A stretch of 64,000 nucleotides of DNA from Bacteroides sp. (GTDB lineage Bacteria > Bacteroidota > Bacteroidia > Bacteroidales > Bacteroidaceae): NCBI GenBank assembly GCA_015060765.1, contig SUXW01000003.1:1-64000 (forward strand), in the 5' to 3' direction. Position 1 is the stretch's first letter. Each line of letters opens with the position of its first letter. Under the pieces are notes generated by a model. It was not told the origin of the DNA and searched no databases. It saw only the letters and a list, made by a program, of their open reading frames with translations. Below, piece by piece: positions 17,211 through 25,450 of the stretch. The position numbers were made by a program, and so were the translations under genes.

Positions 17211-18311
17211 ATGACTCTTTATCCCAAATTAATATTAGACGCATTGGCGACTGTGCGTTATCCTGGTACCGGGAAGAATCTCGTTGAGGCTGATATGGTA
17301 GCCGATAACATTCGTATTGACGGAATGAATGTCAGTTTTTCATTAATATTTGAGAAACCGACCGATCCTTTCATGAAATCCATGGTAAAGGCAGCGGAAA
17401 CCGCTATTCATACCTATGTCTCTCCCGAAGTGCAGATTGCTATTGCAACAGAAAGTCGTCAAGCTGCTCGTCCGGAACCGGGTAAAATGTTACCGTTGGT
17501 AAAGAATGTAATTGCTGTATCGTCAGGTAAAGGTGGGGTCGGTAAATCAACTGTATCAGCCAATTTGGCAGTAGCGTTGGCAAAACTTGGTTATAAGGTA
17601 GGATTGCTTGATGCTGATATTTTTGGGCCTTCTATGCCAAAGATGTTCCAAGTAGAAGATGCTCGTCCGTATGCCGAAAGTATAGATGGTCGTGATTTGA
17701 TCATGCCAATTGAAAAATACGGTATCAAGATGCTTTCTATCGGTTTCTTTGTAGATCCCGATCAGCCTACCTTATGGCGTGGTGGTATGGCTAGCAATGC
17801 TTTGAAACAACTTATAGGCGACGCTAATTGGGGCGATTTGGATTATTTTATTCTTGATACACCTCCAGGGACCAGTGATATTCATTTGACTTTGGTTCAG
17901 ACGTTGGCTATTACAGGGGCTGTGATTGTTAGTACTCCCCAGCAAGTTGCTTTGGCCGATGCTCGTAAGGGTATTAATATGTATACTAACGATAAGGTGG
18001 ACGTACCCATTCTTGGCTTGGTTGAGAATATGGCATGGTTTACGCCTGCTGAATTACCTGAAAATAAATACTATATTTTTGGTAAGGAAGGAGCTAAAAA
18101 TTTGGCAGAGGAGATGAATGTGCCATTATTAGGCCAAATTCCTATTGTTCAGAGTATTTGTGAGAATGGTGATAAGGGAACACCGGTAGCTTTGAATGAA
18201 GATTCCATTACAGGTCGTGCGTTTCTTGCTTTGGCCGAAAATGTAGTGAAACAGACCGAATTGCGTAATGCAGGACATGCACCGACGCGCATTGTAGAAT
18301 TAAAGAAATAA
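17211..18311 (+). CDS. mrp: Mrp/ApbC-type Fe-S cluster carrier ATPase lacking the CxxC motif
   Basis: A 366-residue protein: an N-terminal MIP18-like domain (about 1-80), then a ParA/MinD-like ATPase with deviant Walker A SGKGGVGKST at 105-114, DADIFGPSMP, and DYFILDTPPGTSD. The family carries [4Fe-4S] clusters to apoproteins. In E. coli Mrp and ApbC the region after ENM holds a CxxC motif that bridges a cluster in the dimer. Here the region reads ENMAWFTPAELPENKYYIFG with no cysteine, and the whole protein has a single Cys near residue 323. I recall the same replacement in other Bacteroidetes homologues. The ATPase identity is certain; the cluster-carrying role is less so. A strong terminator ends the operon. 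Confidence 0.9.
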   Translation: MTLYPKLILDALATVRYPGTGKNLVEADMVADNIRIDGMNVSFSLIFEKPTDPFMKSMVKAAETAIHTYVSPEVQIAIATESRQAARPEPGKMLPLVKNVIAVSSGKGGVGKSTVSANLAVALAKLGYKVGLLDADIFGPSMPKMFQVEDARPYAESIDGRDLIMPIEKYGIKMLSIGFFVDPDQPTLWRGGMASNALKQLIGDANWGDLDYFILDTPPGTSDIHLTLVQTLAITGAVIVSTPQQVALADARKGINMYTNDKVDVPILGLVENMAWFTPAELPENKYYIFGKEGAKNLAEEMNVPLLGQIPIVQSICENGDKGTPVALNEDSITGRAFLALAENVVKQTELRNAGHAPTRIVELKK

Positions 18312-18342
18312 AAAAGACAGGAGCTATGCTCCTGTCTTTTTT
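18310..18342. terminator. Bidirectional intrinsic terminator between mrp and the ABC exporter
   Basis: A perfect 9-bp stem, GACAGGAGC (18316-18324) with GCTCCTGTC (18328-18336), is flanked by an A run and a T run. It serves both convergent genes. Confidence 0.92.
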
Positions 18343-18355
18343 ATTTCTATCTATG

Positions 18356-20188
18356 TCAGTTCATTTGTTGCATATCACATAGTTTCTTGTAATATCCGTC
18401 AAGTGCTAACAATTCATCGTGCTTACCCCGTTCTACAATGCGCCCTTCGTGGAGTACGCATATCTCATCGGCATGGCGAATAGTCGACAAACGGTGCGCA
18501 ATAGCAATGGTGGTACGGTTTTTCATTAGTTTTTCAAGTGCATCTTGTACCATACGTTCACTTTCGGTATCGAGAGCCGAGGTCGCTTCGTCCAAAATTA
18601 AAATCGGAGGATTCTTTAAAATGGCACGTGCGATACTGATGCGTTGACGTTGTCCGCCTGAAAGTTTTCCTCCACGGTCGCCTATCATCGTGTCATAACC
18701 GTTTTCGCTGGCCATAATGAAATCATGTGCATTGGCTATTTTAGCGGCTTCTATCACCTGTTCTAATGTAGCATTTTCAACTCCAAAGGAAATGTTGTTG
18801 AAGAAGGTATCGTTAAAAAGGATAGCTTCTTGGTTAACATTGCCCATCATACTACGCAAGTCAAATAAAGTTGTATTTTTTACATTCACTCCATCTATCA
18901 GTACTTCGCCTTCTTGCACATCGTGATAACGCGGTATTAAATCTACCATGGTCGATTTACCCGATCCCGACTGTCCTACCAAAGCAATGGTTTTTCCTTT
19001 TTCAATAGTAAGATTGATATTCTTCAGTACCCATTGGGCATCGTATTTGAAGGATACATCTTTGAATTCAATTTTTTCCTTTAACGGTTCTATGTGTATA
19101 GGATTTGCTATTTCAGGCATTTTATTTTCTGCCAATAGAATCTTGTCGATACGTTCCATGCTGGCTAGCCCCTTGGGAATGTTGTAACTGGCTTTGGAAA
19201 ACTCTTTCAACGGGTTAATAAGACTGTATAGAATGGTCAGATAATAAATAAACGAAGGCGCGGTAATAGTACTGTCGTTGTTTAAAATGAGTGTGCCACC
19301 AAACCATAATACAATGACAATCAATACGGTTCCCAGAAATTCGCTCATGGGGTGTGCCATTTGTTGGCGGATGTTTACTTTACTGATTGTATCCCGATAT
19401 AAGTTGTTCGATTGGAGGAAACGTGTGTTCATCTTGTTCTCAGCGTTGAAAGCCTTGATGATGCGTAGTCCTCCTAAAGTCTCTTCCACTTGTGACATCA
19501 AGTCGCTCCATTGGTTTTGTGCTACCAACGATTTGCGCTTCAGCTTTTTCCCAACTTTTCCCATTAACCAACCCATGAATGGTAGGACGGTGATAGTGAA
19601 CAGGGTAAGTTGCCAACTAATTGCTATCAAGGTTCCAAAATAGCAGATGATGAGAATGGGATTTTTGAATAACATGTCTAACGATGACATGATGCTGGTT
19701 TCAATCTCGTTTACATCACCGCTCATTCTTGCTATAATATCCCCTTTACGTTCTTCCGAGAAGAATCCTAAAGGAAGAGCTAATATCTTTTTATATAACT
19801 TGACACGGATGTCGCGTACTACTCCAGTACGGATGGGGATAATCATGGCAGATGACAAGAAATAGCTTCCTGTTTTTAAAAAGGTCATAAATGCTAAAAA
19901 CATGCCCAGTAGTAGTAATGTGGTACTGGCTCCATAGCTTTCAATCAAACTGTTTATGTAGTAGTAGAAATTATTGATGACAAGGTCGTCTAAAGGTACG
20001 TTTGCATTCCACGGAATGAAGTGGTATGTGCTTTCATTCATCTTGAATAAGATTTGCAAGATGGGCACAATCAGTGCAAAAGAAAAAATATTCAGTATGG
20101 CTGAAAGTATATTGAATACTACATGTAAAATAAGGTACCTCTTGTATGGAGGGATAAATCTGCGAAGTATCAGAATGAATTCTTTCAT
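18356..20188 (-). CDS. MsbA/LmrA-type ABC exporter (fused membrane and ATPase domains)
   Basis: From the ATG at 20188 (MKEFILILRRFIPPYKRY) the protein has 610 residues. A six-helix ABC membrane domain comes first, then an ATPase with Walker A GQSGSGKST, signature LSGGQRQRISIARA and Walker B ILILDEATSALD, plus the switch His in IAHRLST. This half-transporter layout fits lipid or drug exporters such as MsbA; the substrate is not determinable. The reading frame is open to 20317, but that segment contains the TATCTTTG promoter and is AT-rich, so the longer form is rejected. Confidence 0.9.
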   Translation of the reverse strand: MKEFILILRRFIPPYKRYLILHVVFNILSAILNIFSFALIVPILQILFKMNESTYHFIPWNANVPLDDLVINNFYYYINSLIESYGASTTLLLLGMFLAFMTFLKTGSYFLSSAMIIPIRTGVVRDIRVKLYKKILALPLGFFSEERKGDIIARMSGDVNEIETSIMSSLDMLFKNPILIICYFGTLIAISWQLTLFTITVLPFMGWLMGKVGKKLKRKSLVAQNQWSDLMSQVEETLGGLRIIKAFNAENKMNTRFLQSNNLYRDTISKVNIRQQMAHPMSEFLGTVLIVIVLWFGGTLILNNDSTITAPSFIYYLTILYSLINPLKEFSKASYNIPKGLASMERIDKILLAENKMPEIANPIHIEPLKEKIEFKDVSFKYDAQWVLKNINLTIEKGKTIALVGQSGSGKSTMVDLIPRYHDVQEGEVLIDGVNVKNTTLFDLRSMMGNVNQEAILFNDTFFNNISFGVENATLEQVIEAAKIANAHDFIMASENGYDTMIGDRGGKLSGGQRQRISIARAILKNPPILILDEATSALDTESERMVQDALEKLMKNRTTIAIAHRLSTIRHADEICVLHEGRIVERGKHDELLALDGYYKKLCDMQQMN

Positions 20189-20210
20189 GTATAGCTTATT
20201 AGTTATGTGG

Positions 20211-20218
20211 CAAAGATA
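20211..20218 (-). promoter_or_regulatory. Probable -7 box of the ABC exporter
   Basis: On the minus strand TATCTTTG matches TAnnTTTG and lies 22 bp upstream of the ATG at 20188. Confidence 0.55.
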
Positions 20219-20319
20219 AGAAAAAGCTTTGATATAGTTAAATAGTATTGCTATATTTGTTTTAAGTAGTTGAATTATAATACGTTGTATCATTTGTTGT
20301 AATATAAACGAAAACAAAT

Positions 20320-20404
20320 GTTACATAATATTTAAATATGTAATAACATCGAAACATCGTGTTATTTGATTTTGATGTTGTTTGGATGAAGATAAATACT
20401 TTTG
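20320..20404 (+). promoter_or_regulatory. Xylan-locus promoter A: GTWAY half-sites plus -7 box
   Basis: Half-sites GTAAT at 20340 and GTTAT at 20361 start 21 bp apart. The -7 box TACTTTTG begins at 20397, 36 bp after the second start. A further GTTAC at 20320 makes an inverted pair (TTACATA 20321-20327 with TATGTAA 20337-20343). The arrangement repeats, within one base, that seen upstream of the 35844, 38886 and 41033 genes. By inference it is the activator site for the GH43-xus operon. Confidence 0.55.
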
Positions 20405-20444
20405 TTGCGGAAATATAATATTTTTAAACTAAAAACGAGAAACC

Positions 20445-22166
20445 ATGAAAAACAATCTATTTTCCAACATTCTTCTGACTTTCACTTCGACTGTCATGCT
20501 CAGTGGATGCGGATTGTTGCAAAAAGACCAAACCACACCGGAGATAGGCAAGTCGGTTGCCTTATTCGATAATTTTGTCTACCAAGGGCAAGATAAGTTC
20601 TATGAAGAAAATCCGTTGCAAAGTGAAGACTGCTTTTATACGACGATTCTTCCAGGCTGGTATTCTGATCCCAGTATTTGTGCTAATGAAAGCGGTGACT
20701 ATTTCTTGGTAACTTCTACTTTTACATATTTCCCGGGTGTTCCCATTTTTCATAGCCGTGATTTGGTGAATTGGAAGCAAGTCGGACATGTGTTGAGTCG
20801 TCCTTCCCAATTGGTGAATATGGAGAAACAACATGTAAGCGGAGGTATTTTTGCTCCTGCTATAAGCTATAATCCTCACAATAAAACTTACTATATGGTG
20901 ACAACCAATGTGGGTGCCGGTAACTTTTACGTGAAGACTCAAGATCCTTTCGGAGAATGGAGTGACCCCATTATGTTGCCAGAAGTGGGAGGCATAGATC
21001 CGAGTATATTCTTCGATGAAGATGGAAAGGCTTATATTGTTAATAATGATGATGCTCCGGATTTCAAACCGGAATATGATGGACATCGCACCATTCGTGT
21101 TCAGGAATTCGATTGGAAAAACGATAAGACAATTGGCCCACGAAAAATCCTTGTCAATAAAGGAGTGCATCCGGAAGATAAACCGATATGGATTGAAGGT
21201 CCGCATATGTATAAAATCAATGGGAAATATTTTTTGATGGATGCAGAAGGTGGTACAAGTGTAAATCATTCGGAGGTGATTTTCCGTAGTGATTCTCCAT
21301 GGGGGCCTTTTAAGGCATGGAAGAATAATCCGATTTTAACCCAACGTCATTTGGACCCTAATCGTGCGAATCCTGTGACTTGTGCAGGACATGCCGATTT
21401 GATACAGACAACAGAAGGTGATTGGTGGAGTGTTTTCTTGGCCTGTCGTCCTATCAATAATCGTTTTGAAAATTTAGGAAGAGAAACATTCCTGATGCCT
21501 GTTAGATGGAGCGATGATGGTTTCCCGTATATGACTCAAGGTGACCAGATTATTCCGATGATCAATAAAAGAGAAGGAGTCAAACGGTCAGATAATGTAA
21601 CCTTTGGTAATTTTGGTGTTACAGAAGAATTTGAAGATTCTATATTAGGAATGCAATGGATGACACTTCGTGGCCCGGCTACAGATTTGTATTCGTTGAC
21701 TGAAACTCCCGGTTATCTTACTTTGAAATGTGCGCCCAAGAGTACAAAAGAATTTTGTGTGCCCGCTTTTGTGAGCCGTCGTATGCAGCATCATGAATTT
21801 GTAGCTGCTACTCGCATGTATTTTAATCCGGAATGTGCCGATGAAAAGGCGGGCATTCTTTTATTTAAAGATGAGACTCATCAATATTTTATGACGGTCA
21901 GTGGTTCTGATGAACGTAAGATTTCATTGATTCAAATAGGACGTGAAGATGATAAAGTTCTTGCCATGAATGAATTGCCGGAAGATGCGGTTAAGTTTGA
22001 TTTGAAAGTCATTTCTAAAGGATTGACTTATGACTTCCTTTACTCATTGGATGGTGGCAAAAAGTGGAATACGCTTTGCCAAAATGTAGATGCTAGCTAT
22101 TTGTCAACTACATTGGCCGGTGGATTTACAGGTAGTACCATTGCTTTATATGCAACGAATAAATAA
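20445..22166 (+). CDS. GH43 lipoprotein, two-domain beta-xylosidase/arabinofuranosidase type
   Basis: A 573-residue lipoprotein with lipobox LSGC (Cys22). The GH43 propeller covers about 65-370: Asp75 in GWYSDPSIC (base), Asp in GGIDPSIFFDEDG (pKa modulator), Glu in IEGPHMYK (acid). The stretch YFPGVPIFHSRDLVNW is typical of beta-xylosidase-like GH43. Residues 380-573 form the C-terminal beta-sandwich found in such two-domain enzymes. It is the first gene of the operon that continues with xusA, 140 bp downstream, which fits release of xylose or arabinose from xylo-oligosaccharides at the cell surface or periplasm. Exact specificity is not determined. Confidence 0.87.
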   Translation: MKNNLFSNILLTFTSTVMLSGCGLLQKDQTTPEIGKSVALFDNFVYQGQDKFYEENPLQSEDCFYTTILPGWYSDPSICANESGDYFLVTSTFTYFPGVPIFHSRDLVNWKQVGHVLSRPSQLVNMEKQHVSGGIFAPAISYNPHNKTYYMVTTNVGAGNFYVKTQDPFGEWSDPIMLPEVGGIDPSIFFDEDGKAYIVNNDDAPDFKPEYDGHRTIRVQEFDWKNDKTIGPRKILVNKGVHPEDKPIWIEGPHMYKINGKYFLMDAEGGTSVNHSEVIFRSDSPWGPFKAWKNNPILTQRHLDPNRANPVTCAGHADLIQTTEGDWWSVFLACRPINNRFENLGRETFLMPVRWSDDGFPYMTQGDQIIPMINKREGVKRSDNVTFGNFGVTEEFEDSILGMQWMTLRGPATDLYSLTETPGYLTLKCAPKSTKEFCVPAFVSRRMQHHEFVAATRMYFNPECADEKAGILLFKDETHQYFMTVSGSDERKISLIQIGREDDKVLAMNELPEDAVKFDLKVISKGLTYDFLYSLDGGKKWNTLCQNVDASYLSTTLAGGFTGSTIALYATNK

Positions 22167-22222
22167 TAATAACCCTATATGTCTAACCTAAAAACAAATG
22201 TTAAGTATGAGTAAAAGTTAAA

Positions 22223-22276
22223 ATGAAAAACACTGGTTGGGGCAACGATAGTTGCTGCCGTACCAAAAACAAATGA
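22223..22276 (+). CDS. Possible 17-codon leader peptide upstream of xusA
   Basis: In the 140-bp gap before xusA an ATG at 22223 opens a 17-residue frame, MKNTGWGNDSCCRTKNK, ending at TGA 22276. It lies over an imperfect hairpin (GGCAAC-GATA-GTTGC, 22241-22255) and between two copies of AAAAACAAATG (22190-22200 and 22265-22275). I do not recognise it. It could equally be chance in an mRNA leader, and there is no -7 box in the gap. Confidence 0.15.
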   Translation: MKNTGWGNDSCCRTKNK

Positions 22277-22306
22277 AGTGAATTATAAATTCTTAAACTA
22301 ATCGTA

Positions 22307-25300
22307 ATGAAAATAACAAAACAAATTCGGAAGATTCCTTCGCTGATTCTCCTTATGCTATTCTGTTGCTTTACAGCAATGGCACAGCAGTCTACAGTGA
22401 AAGGGATTGTTGTCGACAGCAACGGTGAACCCGTTATTGGGGCCTCGGTAGTTTTAAAAGGTAATAATTCAATAGGTACAATCACAGATATAGATGGTAA
22501 TTTCTCGCTGAGTGTACCCAATAATGCTGTCTTGGTAGTGTCTTTTGTCGGTATGCAGACAAAAGAAGTAAATGCATCAAAAAATTTGATGAAAATTGAA
22601 TTGGCCGACGATTCTCAACAACTGGAAGAAGTGGTTGTTGTAGGTTATGGTCAACAAAAGAAAGCTTCGGTTGTGGGTGCTATCACCCAAACAACAGGTA
22701 AGGTACTTGAACGTGCTGCTGGTATCTCTGATATCGGTACTGCCCTTACAGGTAATCTCCCTGGTGTGGTAACAACCGCTTCTTCAGGTATGCCTGGTGA
22801 AGAAGAACCTGAAATCGTTATTCGTGGTGCCTCTTCATGGAACAACTCAGCTCCTCTCGTACTTGTCGACGGTATTGAACGTCCGATGAGTTCTGTCGAA
22901 ATGCAATCAGTAGCAACCATTTCTGTATTGAAAGATGCTTCTGCAACAGCAGTTTATGGGGTAAAGGGTGCTAATGGTGTTATCTTGATTACCACCAAAC
23001 GTGGTCAGGAAGGTAAGGCTCATATCAGCGTTTCTGCAAATGCAGTTATGAAGATTCCTTCTAAGTTGCCGGATAAATTGGATTCATACGATGGTATGAT
23101 TGCTCGTAATACAGCCGTAGAACATGAATTGAACCTCAACCCGGACAACTTCTCAAGATATATGAAGCCGATGAGTTTCATTGAAAACTATCGTAATCAA
23201 ACCACAGTAGAACAAAGAGAACGTTATCCGAACGTAGATTGGCAAGACGCCTTGTTCAAAGACTATACCATGTCTTATAATGCAAATGTCAATGTAGCCG
23301 GTGGTACCCGATTCGTGAAGTATTATGCTGCAGTCGACTTCGTTAGCGAAGGTGACCTTTATCGTCAGTTCCCCAGTGGACGTAATTACGACACTGGTTA
23401 CGACTATAAGCGTTTCAATATCCGTTCAAATTTGGACTTCAATATCACTAAAACTACAGTGTTTAAAGTGAATATTGCAGGTTCTAATGGTGTTCGTAAG
23501 TCTCCTTGGAGTAACAGTGTGAACAATGACTGGCAGATTTCACAACAGTGGGCTGGTATTTATAACATCGGTCCGGATGTGTTCTTGCCACTTTATTCAG
23601 ATGGATCTTGGGGATATTTGCCTCACGGTACCAATGTGTCGAATGCTGCACAGAGTATTGCTGCCGGTGGTCAACAGACTGTAACAACCACTCGTTTGAC
23701 AACCGACTTTGTACTCGAACAAAAACTTGATTTCATAACCAAGGGTCTTAGTGCTCGTGCAATGATTTCTTGGGACAACACCTTTGTAGAAGGTAGCCGT
23801 GGTGTAAACGACCTCTATACTCCTATTCAGTTGAAATGGATTGATCCGGAAACTGGTGTTGTTAGCTATAAGAACTCTTACGAAGCATACGACCATTATG
23901 ACTATGCTGTAGGTAACAAATGGACCACTTCAGGTGGTAGTGTACAAGATTGGTCAACCCAACGTAACTTGAACTATCAGGCACAGCTCAATTGGGCTCG
24001 TCAGTTCGGTAAGCATAATGTTACTGCCATGGGCCTTTTCGGACGTCAAGAATCGGCTTGGGGTTCTATGATTCCTACTTATCGTGAAGACTGGGTATTC
24101 CGTGCAACCTACGATTGGAATTCTCGTTATTTCGCAGAATACAACGGCGCTTATAACGGTTCCGAAAAGTTCTCTGAAGACAATCGCTTTGCATTCTTCA
24201 ATTCTGGTGCTATTGGCTGGATGATTTCAGAAGAACCTTTCATGAAGACTTTGCGTGAAAAGCACATCATCGATATGTTGAAGATTCGTGCTTCTTATGG
24301 TGAAATCGGTGATGACAATGTAGGTGAACGTTTCCTTTATCAGACTCAATGGGCCATGGGTGGTGGTGCTAACGGTGCTTCTTATCTGGATGTTAATCAA
24401 GGCAAGTCTCCTTATACTTGGTACCGCGAAGCGGTAGTAGGTAATCCGGATATCCACTGGGAAACAGTGAAGAAAACCAATATCGGTATCGACTATAGTT
24501 TGTTCGATGGTCTGTTGGCCGGTAACATTGAAATCTTCCGCGACAAGCGTACAGACATTCTGGTGAATGGTAACGAACGTGCCGTTCCTGGTTATTATGG
24601 TGCTAAGCCTGCATGGGTAAACAAGGGTGAAGTAGAAACCAACGGTTATGAAGTGGAAGTTCGCTTTAACAAGACACTCAACAACAACTTGCGTCTTTGG
24701 GCTAACTTGAATATGACTCATGCAGAAAATGAAATTATTGTAAAAGACGATGCTCCTTTGAAACCGGCTTACCAACGTGCTGCTGGTTATGCTATCGGCC
24801 AGACTCATGCTCATCTTGACAAGGGTATGATGCAGACATACGATGACCTTTATGGTTCACCCAAGCATAACTCCAATGATAACCAGAAATTGCCGGGCGA
24901 CTATTACATTGTCGACTTCAATGGAGATGGTGTAATTAATGATGACGACTCTGCACCTATTGGCTATACAGGTACTCCTCAAAATACTTACAATGCTACT
25001 TTGGGCTTTGAATATAAAGGATTTTCGGTATTTGCACAATTCTATGGTGTAACCAATGTTACTCGTGACGTTACGATGATTTCTCTGTCGGACGTTAATC
25101 AGACCAACGTTTACGACCAAGGTACTTGGTGGAGTCTCGATCACCTCGGTGCCGATGTGGTAACACCACGTTTCTCAAGTACACCTTCTTATTATCATGG
25201 TACACAGTATCTTTGCGACGGTTCTTATGTCCGTTTGAAGAATATTGAAATTGCGTATACATGGACCGATGGCTGGATTAAGAAATTAGGTTTGAACGAC

Positions 25301-25447
25301 CTTAAATTCTATGTCAGCGGTAATAACCTTTGGCTCTGGACCCGCATGCCGGACGACCGTGAGTCGAACTTCTCAAGTTATGGTGGTGCAACTGGTGCAT
25401 ATCCTACTATGAAACGTATTAACTTTGGTGTCAAGTTTAATCTTTAA
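22307..25447 (+). CDS. xusA: SusC-type TonB-dependent transporter of the xylan core set
   Basis: A 1046-residue outer membrane protein. After the signal peptide (to AMAQQ) comes a CarboxypepD_reg-like domain (about 28-100, VKGIVVDSNGEPVIGASVVLKG), then the TonB box region EEVVVVGYGQQ, the plug (about 115-225 with LVLVDGIERPMSSV and YGVKGANGVILITTKRG) and the beta-barrel ending in GVKFNL. It imports oligosaccharides under a SusD lid encoded by the next gene, 4 bp downstream. The gene order here (SusC, SusD, SusC, SusD, XusE, GH10) equals the xusA-E/xyn10C core of Prevotella bryantii, hence the symbol. Substrate by context: xylo-oligosaccharides. Confidence 0.93.
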   Translation: MKITKQIRKIPSLILLMLFCCFTAMAQQSTVKGIVVDSNGEPVIGASVVLKGNNSIGTITDIDGNFSLSVPNNAVLVVSFVGMQTKEVNASKNLMKIELADDSQQLEEVVVVGYGQQKKASVVGAITQTTGKVLERAAGISDIGTALTGNLPGVVTTASSGMPGEEEPEIVIRGASSWNNSAPLVLVDGIERPMSSVEMQSVATISVLKDASATAVYGVKGANGVILITTKRGQEGKAHISVSANAVMKIPSKLPDKLDSYDGMIARNTAVEHELNLNPDNFSRYMKPMSFIENYRNQTTVEQRERYPNVDWQDALFKDYTMSYNANVNVAGGTRFVKYYAAVDFVSEGDLYRQFPSGRNYDTGYDYKRFNIRSNLDFNITKTTVFKVNIAGSNGVRKSPWSNSVNNDWQISQQWAGIYNIGPDVFLPLYSDGSWGYLPHGTNVSNAAQSIAAGGQQTVTTTRLTTDFVLEQKLDFITKGLSARAMISWDNTFVEGSRGVNDLYTPIQLKWIDPETGVVSYKNSYEAYDHYDYAVGNKWTTSGGSVQDWSTQRNLNYQAQLNWARQFGKHNVTAMGLFGRQESAWGSMIPTYREDWVFRATYDWNSRYFAEYNGAYNGSEKFSEDNRFAFFNSGAIGWMISEEPFMKTLREKHIIDMLKIRASYGEIGDDNVGERFLYQTQWAMGGGANGASYLDVNQGKSPYTWYREAVVGNPDIHWETVKKTNIGIDYSLFDGLLAGNIEIFRDKRTDILVNGNERAVPGYYGAKPAWVNKGEVETNGYEVEVRFNKTLNNNLRLWANLNMTHAENEIIVKDDAPLKPAYQRAAGYAIGQTHAHLDKGMMQTYDDLYGSPKHNSNDNQKLPGDYYIVDFNGDGVINDDDSAPIGYTGTPQNTYNATLGFEYKGFSVFAQFYGVTNVTRDVTMISLSDVNQTNVYDQGTWWSLDHLGADVVTPRFSSTPSYYHGTQYLCDGSYVRLKNIEIAYTWTDGWIKKLGLNDLKFYVSGNNLWLWTRMPDDRESNFSSYGGATGAYPTMKRINFGVKFNL

Positions 25448-25450
25448 TAC

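Noticed and set aside
20189..20317. Longer N-terminus for the ABC exporter
   Set aside because: The extension is AT-rich, contains the -7 box TATCTTTG and precedes a normal exporter start (MKEFILILRRF).
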